Source: Paraburkholderia sp. BL9I2N2 (lineage in GTDB: Bacteria > Pseudomonadota > Gammaproteobacteria > Burkholderiales > Burkholderiaceae). Taken from it: a stretch of DNA of 64,000 nt. Made by a program: the position numbers and the translations under genes. Shown piece by piece: positions 26,606 through 36,292 of this stretch. Within the stretch, counting starts at the first letter, position 1. Each line of letters opens with the position of its first letter. The notes under the pieces are model-generated. The model was not told the DNA's origin. It ran no database searches and saw only the letters and a list, made by a program, of their open reading frames with translations. The stretch lies in NCBI RefSeq assembly GCF_004339745.1, contig NZ_SMGP01000001.1, positions 3,286,001-3,350,000 on the forward strand, in the 5' to 3' direction.

Positions 26606-28120
26606 TCACCCAATCGCCGCAAACAATTTCGGCAGATCAAGATGCTCCGCGAGCGTATCCGCGAGACGTTCCAACGACGCTTCGCGCAACGCCGGGTAAT
26701 CGATTTCCTCGGCATCGGTCAAACCCGCCCACGCGAGCAAGGCGGCGCACGCGGCCGGCGTGTCGAACAGACCGTGCACGTAAGTCGCGAGAATCTGGCC
26801 ATCGGCGGAAATCGCGCCGTCGGGATACGCCGCCTGCGCGTCGCCCAATCGCAGCGCGGGCGCGTCGAGCGCCGGGCCGCGCGTCTCGCCCATATGAATC
26901 TCGTAGCCGGCCACGTCGGGCGAACCGGGCAACGCCAGGCGTCCGGTCACGTTCTTCAGCGTCTTCTCGCGCGTGAGCACGGTCGAGTAGTCGAGCCAGC
27001 CGAATCCCGCCGATGTCCCCGGCGCGCCCTCCACACCATGCGGATCGGCCACCTCGCGCCCGAGCATCTGCATGCCGCCGCAAATGCCGATCACACGGCC
27101 GCCATAACGCAAATGCTTTTGCAGCACCGCGTCCCAGCCTTGCGCGCGCAAAAACGCCAGGTCGCCGGGCACGTTCTTCGAGCCAGGCAAAATGATCAGA
27201 TCGGCCGGCGGCACCGGCGTACCGCTTCGCACGTAATGAAAATCGACCTGCGGATGCGCGCGCAAGGCGTCGAAATCCGTGTGATTGCTGATGTGCGGCA
27301 GCACGGGCACGACCACTCGCAGCATGCGCGCCGCGCCGCCGCTGTGCGCCGCGCGCAATTCGGGCGGCAGCATGTCTTCGGCGTCGAGCGTCAGGCCGTG
27401 CAGATAGGGAATCACGCCGAGCACCGGTTTGCCGGTCTTCGCTTCGAGCCAATCCAAACCGGGCTTCAGCAAACTGACGTCGCCGCGAAAGCGGTTGATG
27501 ATGAAGCCGCGCACCCGCGCCTGCTCGCTCGCCGACAGACACGCGAGCGTGCCCGTGAGATGGGCGAAGACGCCGCCGCGGTCGATATCGGCCACCAGCA
27601 CGACCGGGCAATCGACCGCCTCCGCGAAACCCATGTTGGCGATGTCGCGATCGCGCAAATTGATTTCCGCCGGACTGCCCGCGCCTTCGACAAAAATCGT
27701 CTCGTACGACGCCTGCAGACGCGCATACGATTGCAGCACCGCTTCGAACGCGACGGGTTTGTAGTCGTGATACGCCCGCGCGTCGAGATTCATGCGCGCC
27801 TTGCCGTGGATGATCACCTGCGCGCCGCGATCGCTCGTCGGTTTCAGCAGCACCGGGTTCAGATCGGTGTGCGCGGCAATGCCCGCGGCAACCGCCTGCA
27901 AAGCTTGGGCGCGGCCGATCTCGCCGCCGTCCACCGTCACCGCGCTGTTGAGCGCCATGTTCTGCGGCTTGAACGGCGCGACCCGCACCCCGGCGCGGCG
28001 CGCGAGCCGGCACAGACCGGCGACCAGCGTGCTCTTGCCCGCATCGGACGTGGTGCCTTGGATCATCAGCGTGCCGCGCGGCACGGGTACGGCGTCAGGC
28101 AGGGTCGAAGTGGTGGTCAC
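26606..28120 (-). CDS. cobQ: Cobyric acid synthase
   Basis: ATP- and glutamine-dependent amidation of adenosyl-cobyrinic acid a,c-diamide at four side chains. The N-terminal synthetase domain begins [20 protein letters not shown] with [13 protein letters not shown], and the C-terminal class I amidotransferase domain has the nucleophile Cys in [10 protein letters not shown] and the catalytic His in [11 protein letters not shown] place the start at a GTG at 28120 with GAGG nearby (about 504 residues); an ATG at 28066 would begin exactly at MIQGTT. It diverges from cobU. Confidence 0.95.
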   Translation of the reverse strand: MTTTSTLPDAVPVPRGTLMIQGTTSDAGKSTLVAGLCRLARRAGVRVAPFKPQNMALNSAVTVDGGEIGRAQALQAVAAGIAAHTDLNPVLLKPTSDRGAQVIIHGKARMNLDARAYHDYKPVAFEAVLQSYARLQASYETIFVEGAGSPAEINLRDRDIANMGFAEAVDCPVVLVADIDRGGVFAHLTGTLACLSASEQARVRGFIINRFRGDVSLLKPGLDWLEAKTGKPVLGVIPYLHGLTLDAEDMLPPELRAAHSGGAARMLRVVVPVLPHISNHTDFDALRAHPQVDFHYVRSGTPVPPADLIILPGSKNVPGDLAFLRAQGWDAVLQKHLRYGGRVIGICGGMQMLGREVADPHGVEGAPGTSAGFGWLDYSTVLTREKTLKNVTGRLALPGSPDVAGYEIHMGETRGPALDAPALRLGDAQAAYPDGAISADGQILATYVHGLFDTPAACAALLAWAGLTDAEEIDYPALREASLERLADTLAEHLDLPKLFAAIG

Positions 28121-28330
28121 GGATCCTCGGGCTCGGAGAACAGGCATCAATTCAGGCAATGGATCGGGCAGTCAGGCAGTCCGTGCCGGTCAGTCGGCCA
28201 CGCAAAAATCGGACAACCGTTGCGGCAAGCAGCAACGCATCCTACATGCAGCAGCGCAGCGCGTGGACCGCGTCGAACGCGGCATTATCCCATCGCGCCG
28301 GCCCGCGCTGCACGCCGGTACAATCACGCG

Positions 28331-28885
28331 ATGACTCCCCGCGACCTCACCTTCGTTCTCGGCGGCGCCCGCTCAGGCAAGAGCGTGCATGCCGAACAGC
28401 TTGCCAGCGACAGCGCCCTGCCCGTTACCTACATCGCCACCGCGCGCGTAACGGACGACGCCGAATTCCGCGCGCGCATTGCCCACCATCGCGAGCGGCG
28501 TCCGGCGCATTGGCGGTTGTTCGAAGCGGGCGTCGATCTCGCCGGCGCCGTGACGCAAAGCGACGCGCCCGGCCACTGCATCCTGATCGATTGCCTGACG
28601 CTGTGGCTCGCCAATCTGCTCTGCCCGCCCGAAGGCGAAGGCTTGCCGCTCGATCAATATCACGCGCAGGTCGCCGCGTTCGAAGCGGCGCTCGCCAATG
28701 CCAAAGGCAAGCTCATCGTGGTCAGCAACGAAATCGGCCTCGGCGTGGTGCCGCTCGGCGCGGCCACGCGTCTTTACGTCGATGAACTCGGCCGGCTCAA
28801 CCAGCGCATCGCCGCGTTGAGCACCAAGGCCACGATGATGGTCGCCGGTCTGCCGCTCGCGCTGAAAACCGCGAGCCCCGCGTGA
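28331..28885 (+). CDS. cobU: Bifunctional adenosylcobinamide kinase / GTP:cobinamide-phosphate guanylyltransferase
   Basis: Phosphorylates adenosylcobinamide and then attaches GMP, making the AdoCbi-GDP used by CobS. The 184-residue protein has a P-loop LGGARSGKSVHAE, the guanylylated His region AHHRERRPAHW, DCLTLWLANLL and VSNEIGLGVVP, all typical. The ATG at 28331 fits the family start; the open frame upstream is only antisense to cobQ. It overlaps the next gene by four bases (ATGA). Confidence 0.95.
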   Translation: MTPRDLTFVLGGARSGKSVHAEQLASDSALPVTYIATARVTDDAEFRARIAHHRERRPAHWRLFEAGVDLAGAVTQSDAPGHCILIDCLTLWLANLLCPPEGEGLPLDQYHAQVAAFEAALANAKGKLIVVSNEIGLGVVPLGAATRLYVDELGRLNQRIAALSTKATMMVAGLPLALKTASPA

Positions 28886-29820
28886 TGCTCTCGCTCCCGC
28901 TTCTCGTGACGCTGGCCACCGCGGGCGTCGCCGTCGACCGCTGGTTCGGCGAGCCGCGCGCGGCGCATCCGCTGGTGGGCTTCGGCAAATGGGCGACGCG
29001 TCTCGAAACGCGCTACAACACCGGCCGGCGTTTAAGGCTCAAAGGTCTGCTGGCGTGGTCGCTGGCGGTGATGCCGCCAGTTCTGATCGCATGGTGTCTC
29101 ATCGCCGTGCTGCCGTTTTTTGCGGCCTGCGTGGTGCATGTGCTGTTGCTGTGGTTCGCGCTCGGCGCGCGCAGTCTGCACGATCACATCGCGCCGATCG
29201 CTCAGGCGTTGGCGCGGCGCGATCTCCCACAAGCGCGTTTGCTGACCGCGCGCATCGTCTCACGCGAAACCGCGGATGCCGACGAAGGCGCGTTGTCGCG
29301 CGCCGCCGTCGAATCGGCGCTCGAAAACGGCAACGACGCGATCTTCGGCGCGCTGTTCTGGTTCGCCATTGCAGGCGGTCCGGGCGCGCTCGCGTTTCGT
29401 CTCGCCAACACGCTCGACGCGATGTGGGGTTATCGCACGCCGCGCTATTTGCGCTACGGTTGGGCGGCCGCGCGCATCGACGATGTGCTCAACTGGATTC
29501 CCGCGCGTCTGACCGCCGCCAGCTATGCGCTGCTCGGCGACACGCGCACCGCGTGGCGCTGCTGGCGCGAGCAGGCGCCGCGCTGGGACAGCCCGAACGC
29601 CGGACCGGTGATGGCCGCCGGCGCAGGCAGTCTGAACGTGTTGATCGGTGGCCCGGCGGTGTATCACGGCGCGCTCGAACACCGGCCGACGCTCGGCTTC
29701 GGGCATTCCGCCAAAGCCAGCCACGTGACCGCCGCGTTGGCTCTGGTCGAGCGCACGGTCATTCTGTGGCTCGCGGTGCTGATCGTGCTGGCGCTGTTGA
29801 GCGTGCCTTTTCATGGTTGA
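28882..29820 (+). CDS. cbiB: Adenosylcobinamide-phosphate synthase
   Basis: Inner-membrane enzyme that attaches aminopropanol phosphate to adenosyl-cobyric acid. The 312-residue protein has several hydrophobic helices and the conserved VDRWFGEPRAAHPLVGFGKW start, VSRETADADEGALSRAAVESALENGNDAIF, and PNAGPVMAAGAGSLNV. Also called cobD in Pseudomonas-style naming. It sits between cobU (4-base overlap) and the threonine-phosphate decarboxylase that supplies its substrate (8-base overlap). Confidence 0.94.
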   Translation: MMLSLPLLVTLATAGVAVDRWFGEPRAAHPLVGFGKWATRLETRYNTGRRLRLKGLLAWSLAVMPPVLIAWCLIAVLPFFAACVVHVLLLWFALGARSLHDHIAPIAQALARRDLPQARLLTARIVSRETADADEGALSRAAVESALENGNDAIFGALFWFAIAGGPGALAFRLANTLDAMWGYRTPRYLRYGWAAARIDDVLNWIPARLTAASYALLGDTRTAWRCWREQAPRWDSPNAGPVMAAGAGSLNVLIGGPAVYHGALEHRPTLGFGHSAKASHVTAALALVERTVILWLAVLIVLALLSVPFHG

Positions 29821-30874
29821 GCGAATGACCAGTCGCGCGAACGAAACGGGTGCCGCAATCGACGCGGTCGTGCACGGTGGCAATCTGCACGAAGCGGCCA
29901 GCCGCTATGGCATTCCATACGAGCAATGGCTCGACCTGTCGACGGGCATCAATCCGCACGGCTATCCGGTCCCGCCGATTCCCGCCGATGCCTGGCGCCG
30001 CCTGCCCGACGACGGCGACGATTTCGCCGCCTGCGCCGCGCGCTACTACGGCGCGCCCGATGCGGCGCATGTGCTGCCCGTCGCAGGCAGCCAGGCGGCG
30101 ATTCGCGCGCTGCCCGCGCTGCTGCCGCGCGCGTGCGTCGGCATCGCGCCGCTTACGTATGGCGAATACGCGCCTGCGTTCAAACGCAGCGGCCATGAAG
30201 TGATGCCGCTCGATGTCGGCTGGGAAACATTGCCCGAAGCGCTCATGCATGTAGTCGTCGTGAATCCGAACAATCCGACCGCCGCGCATCTGAGCGCCGC
30301 AAGGTTGTTGCACTGGCATGAGCAGTTGAGCGCGCGCGGCGGCACGCTGCTGGTCGATGAAGCCTTCGCCGATACGATGCCGTCGGCGTCGCTGGCCGCG
30401 AGCACGCATCGCGAAGGCTTGATCGTGTTGCGCTCGCCGGGGAAATTCTTCGGCCTCGCCGGCGTCCGCGCGGGATTCGTACTCGGCATGCCTGCTTTGC
30501 TCCAAAGTTTGCGCGTCACGCTCGGCGCGTGGACGGTCAGTGGTCCGGCCCGCCACGCCGTCAAAGCCGCCTTCGCCGATGAAGCCTGGCAACGGGATAT
30601 GCGCACTCGGCTCGATGCCGAAAGCGCGCGACTGGTTGACCTGCTGCATGCACAGGGCTTCGTCACACGCGGCACACCACTCTTCGCGTGGACCGACGAC
30701 GCGCACGCCGCCGCTTTGCATGAAGCCCTCGCACGACGCGGCGTATGGACGCGTCTGTTCACTTCGTCGGGCAGCGTCCGATTCGGCTTACCTGCGAGCG
30801 AAACCGAATGGACACGCTTTGAAGAGAGCTTGTGCGAAGCCGTACGAGAGATCGATGCAACGCGAGCGTGCTGA
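29813..30874 (+). CDS. cobD: L-threonine-O-3-phosphate decarboxylase (PLP, aminotransferase fold)
   Basis: Makes (R)-1-amino-2-propanol phosphate for the cobalamin nucleotide loop. The 353-residue fold-type I PLP enzyme carries DLSTGINPHGYPVP near the start, NPNNPTAAHL, the cofactor Asp in LLVDEAFAD and the Schiff-base Lys in RSPGKFFGLAGVRAG. This is cobD in Salmonella naming and cobC in Pseudomonas naming. An internal ATG five codons in (29825) is an equally good start and would remove most of the overlap with cbiB. Confidence 0.92.
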   Translation: MVERMTSRANETGAAIDAVVHGGNLHEAASRYGIPYEQWLDLSTGINPHGYPVPPIPADAWRRLPDDGDDFAACAARYYGAPDAAHVLPVAGSQAAIRALPALLPRACVGIAPLTYGEYAPAFKRSGHEVMPLDVGWETLPEALMHVVVVNPNNPTAAHLSAARLLHWHEQLSARGGTLLVDEAFADTMPSASLAASTHREGLIVLRSPGKFFGLAGVRAGFVLGMPALLQSLRVTLGAWTVSGPARHAVKAAFADEAWQRDMRTRLDAESARLVDLLHAQGFVTRGTPLFAWTDDAHAAALHEALARRGVWTRLFTSSGSVRFGLPASETEWTRFEESLCEAVREIDATRAC

Positions 30875-30932
30875 TTCAAAGAATACGAAGCCCTCGCCCC
30901 CACAATAACTACGCGCCCCGCGGCCTCCCCCG

Positions 30933-31844
30933 ATGAACCGACTCGCCCGCTTCACCTTCGCCGCCGCGCTCTTCGTCAACGCACTGGACGCGCATGCCGC
31001 GATCTCCGTCATCGACGATACCGGCGCAACCGTCACCCTGCCCGCTCCCGCGCAACGCGTCATCAGCCTCGCGCCGCACGTCACCGAGTTGCTGTATGCC
31101 GCGGGCGGCGGCGCGAAAGTGGTCGGCGCCGTGTCGTACAGCGACTATCCGCCCGAGGCGAAACAGTTGCCGCGCGTCGGCGATAACAAGGCGCTCGATC
31201 TTGAGCGCATCGTCGCGCTCAAGCCCGATCTGATCGTGGTGTGGCGGCATGGCAATGCGCAGCGTCAGCTCGATCGACTGCGCGAGATGCACATTCCGCT
31301 GTTCTTCAGCGAGCCGCATCATCTCGACGACGTGGCCGTGTCGTTGACGAAGCTTGGACAACTATTAGGCACGTCGGCGGCGGCGGATGCGGCGGCGGCC
31401 ACCTACCGTCTGGAGATCGCGAAACTGCGCAACCAGTATGCGAGCCGTCCGCCCGTCAGCGTGTTCTATCAGGTGTGGGACCAACCGTTGATGACGCTCA
31501 ACGGCGAGCACATGGTCAGCGACGTGATTGCGCTGTGCGGCGGCCGCAACGTGTTCGCCAAACTTGAACCGCTGGTGCCGACCGTCTCGACCGAAGCAGT
31601 GCTCGCGGCGAATCCGGAAGCGATCGTCACGGCGGCACCGGGCGCGACCAAACCGGACACCACCTTGCCGCAACTCGGCACATGGCGCGCATGGCCGAGC
31701 CTGACAGCGGTGGCAAACAACAATCTGTTCGCTATCGACGGTGATCTGATCAACCGCCCGGCGCCGCGCATCGCGCAGGGCGCGAAGCAAATGTGCGAAG
31801 ACCTCGAAGTGGCGCGCTCACGCAGAAAGCCTGGCGCGCAGTAA
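30933..31844 (+). CDS. btuF: Cobalamin ABC transporter periplasmic binding protein
   Basis: Periplasmic receptor delivering vitamin B12 to BtuCD. The 303-residue protein has a signal peptide (MNRLARFTFAAALFVNALDAHA) and the helical-backbone binding fold: PAQRVISLAPHVTELLYAAG, VGAVSYSDYPPEAK, VGDNKALDLERIVALKPDLIVV. It follows the aminopropanol gene with a 58-base gap and converges on cobC, so uptake and assembly genes meet here although BtuC/BtuD are on the other strand. Confidence 0.9.
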   Translation: MNRLARFTFAAALFVNALDAHAAISVIDDTGATVTLPAPAQRVISLAPHVTELLYAAGGGAKVVGAVSYSDYPPEAKQLPRVGDNKALDLERIVALKPDLIVVWRHGNAQRQLDRLREMHIPLFFSEPHHLDDVAVSLTKLGQLLGTSAAADAAAATYRLEIAKLRNQYASRPPVSVFYQVWDQPLMTLNGEHMVSDVIALCGGRNVFAKLEPLVPTVSTEAVLAANPEAIVTAAPGATKPDTTLPQLGTWRAWPSLTAVANNNLFAIDGDLINRPAPRIAQGAKQMCEDLEVARSRRKPGAQ

Positions 31845-31871
31845 CGCGCGGGTGATCAGCCGCGCCCCGCC

Positions 31872-32462
31872 TCACGCATTCCAGCGCACCAACGACCACT
31901 GCTGCGTTGCATCGTTTCTGCGCAACCAGACGATCCCGCTCATATCGAGCGACCATCGCAGACAGCGTTCCAGCGGCACGTCCAGCACGATCGACGCGAT
32001 CGCCCGCATTACGCCCGCGTGCGTGACCACATAGGCCGGCGACAACTCGCGCGTGAGCGCGAATGCGTCGAGCCATGCACGTACCCGCGCGACGAACTGC
32101 GCGACGCTCTCGCCACCATGCGCGCGCGCGTGTTCGAAGTTGGCCGCCCAGTCGTCGAGCAATTCGCGATCGATGGCGTCCCAGCGTTGCGCTTCCCAAG
32201 CGCCGAAGTTCATTTCCATCAGACGATCGTCGTGACTGATCACGGAGCCGAAGTCGTTCGCCAACTCGGCGGCGAGCGCCGAGCAGCGCTTCAACGGACT
32301 CGACATCAGCACGCGTGGCGCGGGCACCTGCAAAGTCGCGAGCTTCAGGGCGAGCGCGGTGGACGACACCTCGGCATCTTCGGCGAGCGCCACGTCGCTA
32401 TGGCCGTAACACACGCCCGCATCGAGCGCGACCGCGGGATGACGAATCAGGACGATATCCAT
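31872..32462 (-). CDS. cobC: Alpha-ribazole phosphatase, histidine phosphatase family
   Basis: Removes phosphate from alpha-ribazole phosphate (or the cobalamin phosphate) at the end of nucleotide-loop assembly. The 196-residue protein has the catalytic His in VLIRHPAVA (RHP where many relatives read RHG), the phosphate-binding SSPLKRCSALA, EMNFGAWEAQRWD and the second His in YVVTHAGVMRA. It overlaps cobS by 16 bases and is the last gene of the btuB-btuC-btuD-cobT-cobS-cobC run. Confidence 0.88.
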   Translation of the reverse strand: MDIVLIRHPAVALDAGVCYGHSDVALAEDAEVSSTALALKLATLQVPAPRVLMSSPLKRCSALAAELANDFGSVISHDDRLMEMNFGAWEAQRWDAIDRELLDDWAANFEHARAHGGESVAQFVARVRAWLDAFALTRELSPAYVVTHAGVMRAIASIVLDVPLERCLRWSLDMSGIVWLRRNDATQQWSLVRWNA

Positions 32463-33223
32463 GCGAGCCCCACCAGGTAGATGCTCAATTCAAAAACTTG
32501 CTGCGCGAAGCCGAGGCAGTCGCCGGTATAACCGCCAATGCGTCTGACGAAATAACGGCCCATTGCCACGCGAAGTACGAGCAGAACCACGACCACCGAG
32601 CCCGCGAAGCGCCAGTCCGGCGCAGCGAGCCCGTTCGGCCACAGCAGCCACGGCAAGCCGAATATCGCGGCGCACATGAACGCACCGGCGCTCAGGCGCT
32701 GCGCCACCGGTTTGGCCTTGCCTTCGGCACGCACGTAATCGAGCGTAGCCAGGTAGCTGATCGCACAGCTACGGCTCGCCGCGTGCGCGGCAATCATCAG
32801 ACTTGCGGCACGCATCGGCGGCAATGCAACGAGCGTCTGCCACTTCAATGCAAGCGCGATGACGAGCGCGATAGCGCCGAAAGCGCCGATGCGCGAGTCA
32901 TGCATGATTCGCAATACATCTTCGCGCGTATAGGCGCCACCGAACGCATCGGCGCAATCAGCCAGACCGTCCTCGTGGAACGCGCCGGTCACGAGCAGCG
33001 ACGCGGCCATCGACAGCAGCACCGCCACGCCCGCGGGAAATACGCGCAGCGCGGCGAGATACACCACCGCGCTCAATCCGCCGATCAATACACCGACGAG
33101 CGGAAAATAACGCGCCGCCGCGTTCAGATAATGCGGCTCATAGCCGACCCAGCGCGGCACGGGCACGCGCGTGAAATAGCCGAGCGCCGTGAAGAAATAG
33201 CGCAGTTCCGCGAGCGGATTCAT
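32447..33223 (-). CDS. cobS: Adenosylcobinamide-GDP ribazoletransferase (cobalamin synthase)
   Basis: Inner-membrane enzyme joining AdoCbi-GDP with alpha-ribazole(-phosphate) to give cobalamin (phosphate). The 258-residue polytopic protein shows LRYFFTALGYFTRVPVP at the N-terminus, the acidic metal-binding HEDGLADCADAFGG, DSRIGAFGAIALV and GYTGDCLGFAQQVFEL, all characteristic. It follows cobT after 42 bases and overlaps cobC. Confidence 0.95.
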   Translation of the reverse strand: MNPLAELRYFFTALGYFTRVPVPRWVGYEPHYLNAAARYFPLVGVLIGGLSAVVYLAALRVFPAGVAVLLSMAASLLVTGAFHEDGLADCADAFGGAYTREDVLRIMHDSRIGAFGAIALVIALALKWQTLVALPPMRAASLMIAAHAASRSCAISYLATLDYVRAEGKAKPVAQRLSAGAFMCAAIFGLPWLLWPNGLAAPDWRFAGSVVVVLLVLRVAMGRYFVRRIGGYTGDCLGFAQQVFELSIYLVGLAWISS

Positions 33224-33265
33224 GTGTGTGCCGGTCGAGCGTTTCTGTCTGAAGGATCGAGCGGA

Positions 33266-34327
33266 TCACGCATCGCGATTCGCGACGCCGGCCGATTCGA
33301 AGCTCGCCATCTCGTTGATGAACGCCGCTGCCGCGCGCAACAGCGGCACCGCGAGCGCCGCGCCCGTGCCTTCGCCAAGACGCATGTCGAGCGACAGCAA
33401 CGGCAGCGCGCCGAAATGATCGAGCATGCGCCGATGCCCCGCTTCGTTCGACGCATGCGCGAACACGCAGTACTCGCGAATGCTCGGCGCGAACGCGTCG
33501 GCGATCAACAAGGCCGAGGTCGCGATGAAGCCATCGACCAGAATCGTCATACGTGCCTCGGCGGCCGCGAGATAGGCGCCCGCCATCATCGCGATCTCGA
33601 AGCCGCCGAAGGTGGCAAGCACGTCGAGCGGATCGGTGGACACGGGGTGACGCGCGAGCGTCGAGGCCAGCACGTTGCGCTTCCTCGCGAGCCCCGCGTT
33701 GTCGAGACCCGTGCCGCGCCCGACGCATTCGTCGATCGGCACGCCGCACAACCGGCTCATCAGACACGCGGCCGCCGAGGTGTTCGCAATCCCCATCTCG
33801 CCGAAGCCGATCACATTGGTGCCGAGCGCCGCGTGATGCCGCACGCGCGCCGTGCCCGCCTGCATCGCAGCGAGTGCCTGGTCGCGGCTCATGGCCGGTT
33901 CGCGCGCGAAATTGCGCGTGCCGGCCGCGACGGGAATGTCGACGAGACCCGCCGTCGACGGCAACGGCGTCGCAATGCCCGCGTTGACGACTTCGAGCTC
34001 GATGCCCGAGACGCGGCTCAACGCATTGATCGCCGCGCCGCCCGCGAGGAAGTTGGCGACCATCTGCGCGGTCACCGCCTGCGGATAAGGGCTCACGCCC
34101 TCTTCGGCGACACCGTGGTCGCCGGCGAAGACGATCATCGCCGGGCGCGTCACGGTGGGACGCGTCGTGCGCTGAATCAGGCCCATCTGACACGCGAGCG
34201 TTTCGAGCCGGCCGAGACTGCCGGGCGGCTTCGTCTTGGTATCGATGATGTGCTGCAGCTCGTCACGCAGCGTTTGATCGAGCGGTTCGACTTCGGGCAA
34301 TCCGGGCAAGCGTGGCAAAGAAGTCAT
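33266..34327 (-). CDS. cobT: Nicotinate-nucleotide--dimethylbenzimidazole phosphoribosyltransferase
   Basis: Makes alpha-ribazole 5'-phosphate from nicotinate mononucleotide and dimethylbenzimidazole. The 353-residue enzyme shows KTKPPGSLGRLE, MIVFAGDHGVAEEGVSPYP, GFGEMGIANTSAAA and the catalytic Glu in DMRLGEGTGAALAVPL near the C-terminus. The ATG at 34327 (MTSLPRLPG) best matches the family; a start at 34384 would add 19 residues and overlap the end of btuD. The gene product feeds CobS, encoded next. Confidence 0.94.
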   Translation of the reverse strand: MTSLPRLPGLPEVEPLDQTLRDELQHIIDTKTKPPGSLGRLETLACQMGLIQRTTRPTVTRPAMIVFAGDHGVAEEGVSPYPQAVTAQMVANFLAGGAAINALSRVSGIELEVVNAGIATPLPSTAGLVDIPVAAGTRNFAREPAMSRDQALAAMQAGTARVRHHAALGTNVIGFGEMGIANTSAAACLMSRLCGVPIDECVGRGTGLDNAGLARKRNVLASTLARHPVSTDPLDVLATFGGFEIAMMAGAYLAAAEARMTILVDGFIATSALLIADAFAPSIREYCVFAHASNEAGHRRMLDHFGALPLLSLDMRLGEGTGAALAVPLLRAAAAFINEMASFESAGVANRDA

Positions 34328-34364
34328 GAGCGTGTGTCTGAAAGAGAATGTGGGAATGAAGCGA

Positions 34365-35204
34365 TCAGCTTGCCGGCGTGTCATGTCCGGCAGGCGATTC
34401 GTGACGCGCGCGCGGCGCGGGAATCAGCGCCTCGTGTTCGCCGTCGCGAATCAGAATCAACGGATAGCCGAATGCGCGGCTCGCCAATGTGGGCGTCAAC
34501 ACGTCGTGCACCGGTCCGGCATACGCGCCGCCCGCGCCGTCGAGCAGCAGCGCATGCGTGGCGAAGCGGCGCGCGAGGTTCAGGTCGTGACATGAAAACA
34601 TCACTGTACGCCGAGGCTCGCGCGTCCACGTGGCCAACGCCTCGAGGCAGTCGATCTGATGATGCAGATCGAGATGCGACAACGGCTCGTCGAGCAGCAG
34701 CAACGGCGCTTCCTGGCATAGCACCGCCGCCAGCGCCACGCGTTGCCGCTCGCCGCCGGAGAGTGACAGCACATCACGCGCGGCGAACGCGGCGAGGCCC
34801 AACAAGTCCAACGCCGCGTGCGCCGCTTCGCGATCAGCTTCGCGCTCCCAGCCCCAGCCGGTGAGATGCGGGAAGCGGTTGAGCATCACGATATCGAGCA
34901 CGCTCGCGCTGAATGCGTCGGGCGCGTTTTGCGGCATCAGCGCGCGGCGTTGCGCGAGCGGCAGCGGCGGCCAGTCGGCGAGGCGCACGCCGTCGAGTTC
35001 GACATGTCCCGCCGACGGTTGCAACAAGCCCGCGAGCGTGGAGAGCAAGGTTGTCTTGCCCGCGCCGTTCGGGCCGGCGACGCACCAGATCTCGCCTGCG
35101 TAGAAGGTATGCGTGAAGGCGTCGAGCAAAGTCCGCGCGCCCACACGCAAGGTCAAACGTTGCGCGCTGAGGACGGATTCGGAAATGGAGTGAGCTTGCA
35201 TCAT
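34365..35204 (-). CDS. btuD: Cobalamin ABC transporter ATP-binding protein
   Basis: ATPase of the vitamin B12 importer. The 279-residue protein has Walker A GPNGAGKTTLL, the ABC signature LSLSGGERQRVALA, Walker B PLLLLDEPLSHLD, and the H-loop FSCHDLNLA. The start is one of two consecutive ATG codons at 35204/35201, overlapping the btuC stop by four bases (ATGA), which shows tight coupling. Open frame further upstream is an out-of-frame reading of btuC. Confidence 0.93.
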   Translation of the reverse strand: MMQAHSISESVLSAQRLTLRVGARTLLDAFTHTFYAGEIWCVAGPNGAGKTTLLSTLAGLLQPSAGHVELDGVRLADWPPLPLAQRRALMPQNAPDAFSASVLDIVMLNRFPHLTGWGWEREADREAAHAALDLLGLAAFAARDVLSLSGGERQRVALAAVLCQEAPLLLLDEPLSHLDLHHQIDCLEALATWTREPRRTVMFSCHDLNLARRFATHALLLDGAGGAYAGPVHDVLTPTLASRAFGYPLILIRDGEHEALIPAPRARHESPAGHDTPAS

Positions 35205-36265
35205 CGGCGCCCGTGCAGGAGCATCCACAGAAACACCGGCACGCCGATCACCGACGTGATCACGCCGACCGGCAACTGCGCCGGCGCGATCACGGTACGC
35301 GCGATCAGGTCCGCGCCCATCACCGCGACGCCGCCGCCGAGCGCCGCGGCCGGCAGCAGCATGCGCTGATCGTTGCCGAACGCGAGCCGCAGCATGTGCG
35401 GCACGACCAGTCCGACAAAGCCGATGGTGCCCGCCGTCGTCACCGCCGCGGCCGCCGCCAGCGAAGCCACCAGATACACCCGCAAACGCAACGGCATCAC
35501 CGCGACGCCCAACGCCTGCGCGGCGGCGTCGCCACGCAGCAGCACGTTCAGACGCGGCGCGACAGGCACGATCGCAACCAGCACGATAGCGAGGGCGGCG
35601 AGCGCCGTCCAGGGCATCGTGCCGCCGTTGAGGTCGCCGGTCAGCCAGAACAGCATGCCGCGCAAGCGATTGTCGGGTGCGAGGTTGAGCAGCAAGGTAA
35701 TGAGCGCGCCCCAGCCGGCCGCGATCACCGCGCCAGTCAACAACAAGCGCGGCGACGTGTCCTGCGGCTCGCTGCGCCACAACTCGCGGCGCGCGAGGCC
35801 GAGCACCAGCAGGATCGACACGAATGCGCCGGTGAACGCGCTCGCGTCGACGATCCACCATGCGCAACCGGCGATCATCGCGATCAGCGCAAAGGTCGCC
35901 GCGCCGCCCGATACGCCCAACACGTAGGGCTCGGCGAGTGGATTGCGCAACAGCACTTGCAGCAACGCGCCGGCCAGCGCGAGCAACGCGCCGCAGGCGA
36001 AACCGGCCACTGCGCGCGGCAAGCGCAGCGTGCGGACGATCTCGGCGGCTAAGTCAGAAGAACCGACAGACGACGCATGCGACGGCATCAGCGCCGCTAG
36101 CACGCGCATCGGCGCAAGCGACACGCTGCCCAACGCAAGCGACGCCATCAACACCGCCACAGCGATCACGGCGAGCGCAAGCCAGATCGCGGCCGCGCGC
36201 TTCGCGCTCATCACGCGCAGTGTCGCGGGCATCGAACTCGCGTGTCGGCTCATGTGTCGGCTCAT
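35201..36265 (-). CDS. btuC: Cobalamin ABC transporter permease (FecCD family)
   Basis: Polytopic inner-membrane permease of the B12 importer, about 354 residues with around ten hydrophobic segments. FecCD-family landmarks include PRAVAGFACGALLALAGALLQ, NPLAEPYVLGVSGGA, and the ATPase-coupling stretch GTIGFVGLVVPHMLRLAFG. The ATG at 36265 has AAGG eight bases upstream; its first codons repeat (MSRHMSRH) because a 12-bp block is duplicated. It follows btuB closely. Confidence 0.92.
   Translation of the reverse strand: MSRHMSRHASSMPATLRVMSAKRAAAIWLALAVIAVAVLMASLALGSVSLAPMRVLAALMPSHASSVGSSDLAAEIVRTLRLPRAVAGFACGALLALAGALLQVLLRNPLAEPYVLGVSGGAATFALIAMIAGCAWWIVDASAFTGAFVSILLVLGLARRELWRSEPQDTSPRLLLTGAVIAAGWGALITLLLNLAPDNRLRGMLFWLTGDLNGGTMPWTALAALAIVLVAIVPVAPRLNVLLRGDAAAQALGVAVMPLRLRVYLVASLAAAAAVTTAGTIGFVGLVVPHMLRLAFGNDQRMLLPAAALGGGVAVMGADLIARTVIAPAQLPVGVITSVIGVPVFLWMLLHGRR
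36241..36265. repeat. 12-bp tandem duplication at the start of btuC
   Basis: The unit TGTCGGCTCATG (plus strand) is present twice in a row, giving MSRH twice and two in-frame ATG codons at 36265 and 36253. Confidence 0.8.
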
Positions 36266-36292
36266 CCGCACGACCTTAGCGAAGCGACTCGC

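Noticed and set aside
26456..28330. A long N-terminal extension of CobU
   Set aside because: The extension is antisense to cobQ and has no similarity to a protein; the ATG at 28331 matches the CobU family start.
28121..28330. Second cobalamin riboswitch between cobQ and cobU
   Set aside because: The conserved blocks seen before btuB (GCCACTG, the B12 box) are absent here.
35205..35867. A long N-terminal extension of BtuD
   Set aside because: It is an out-of-frame reading of btuC; tandem ATG codons with ATGA overlap give the true start.
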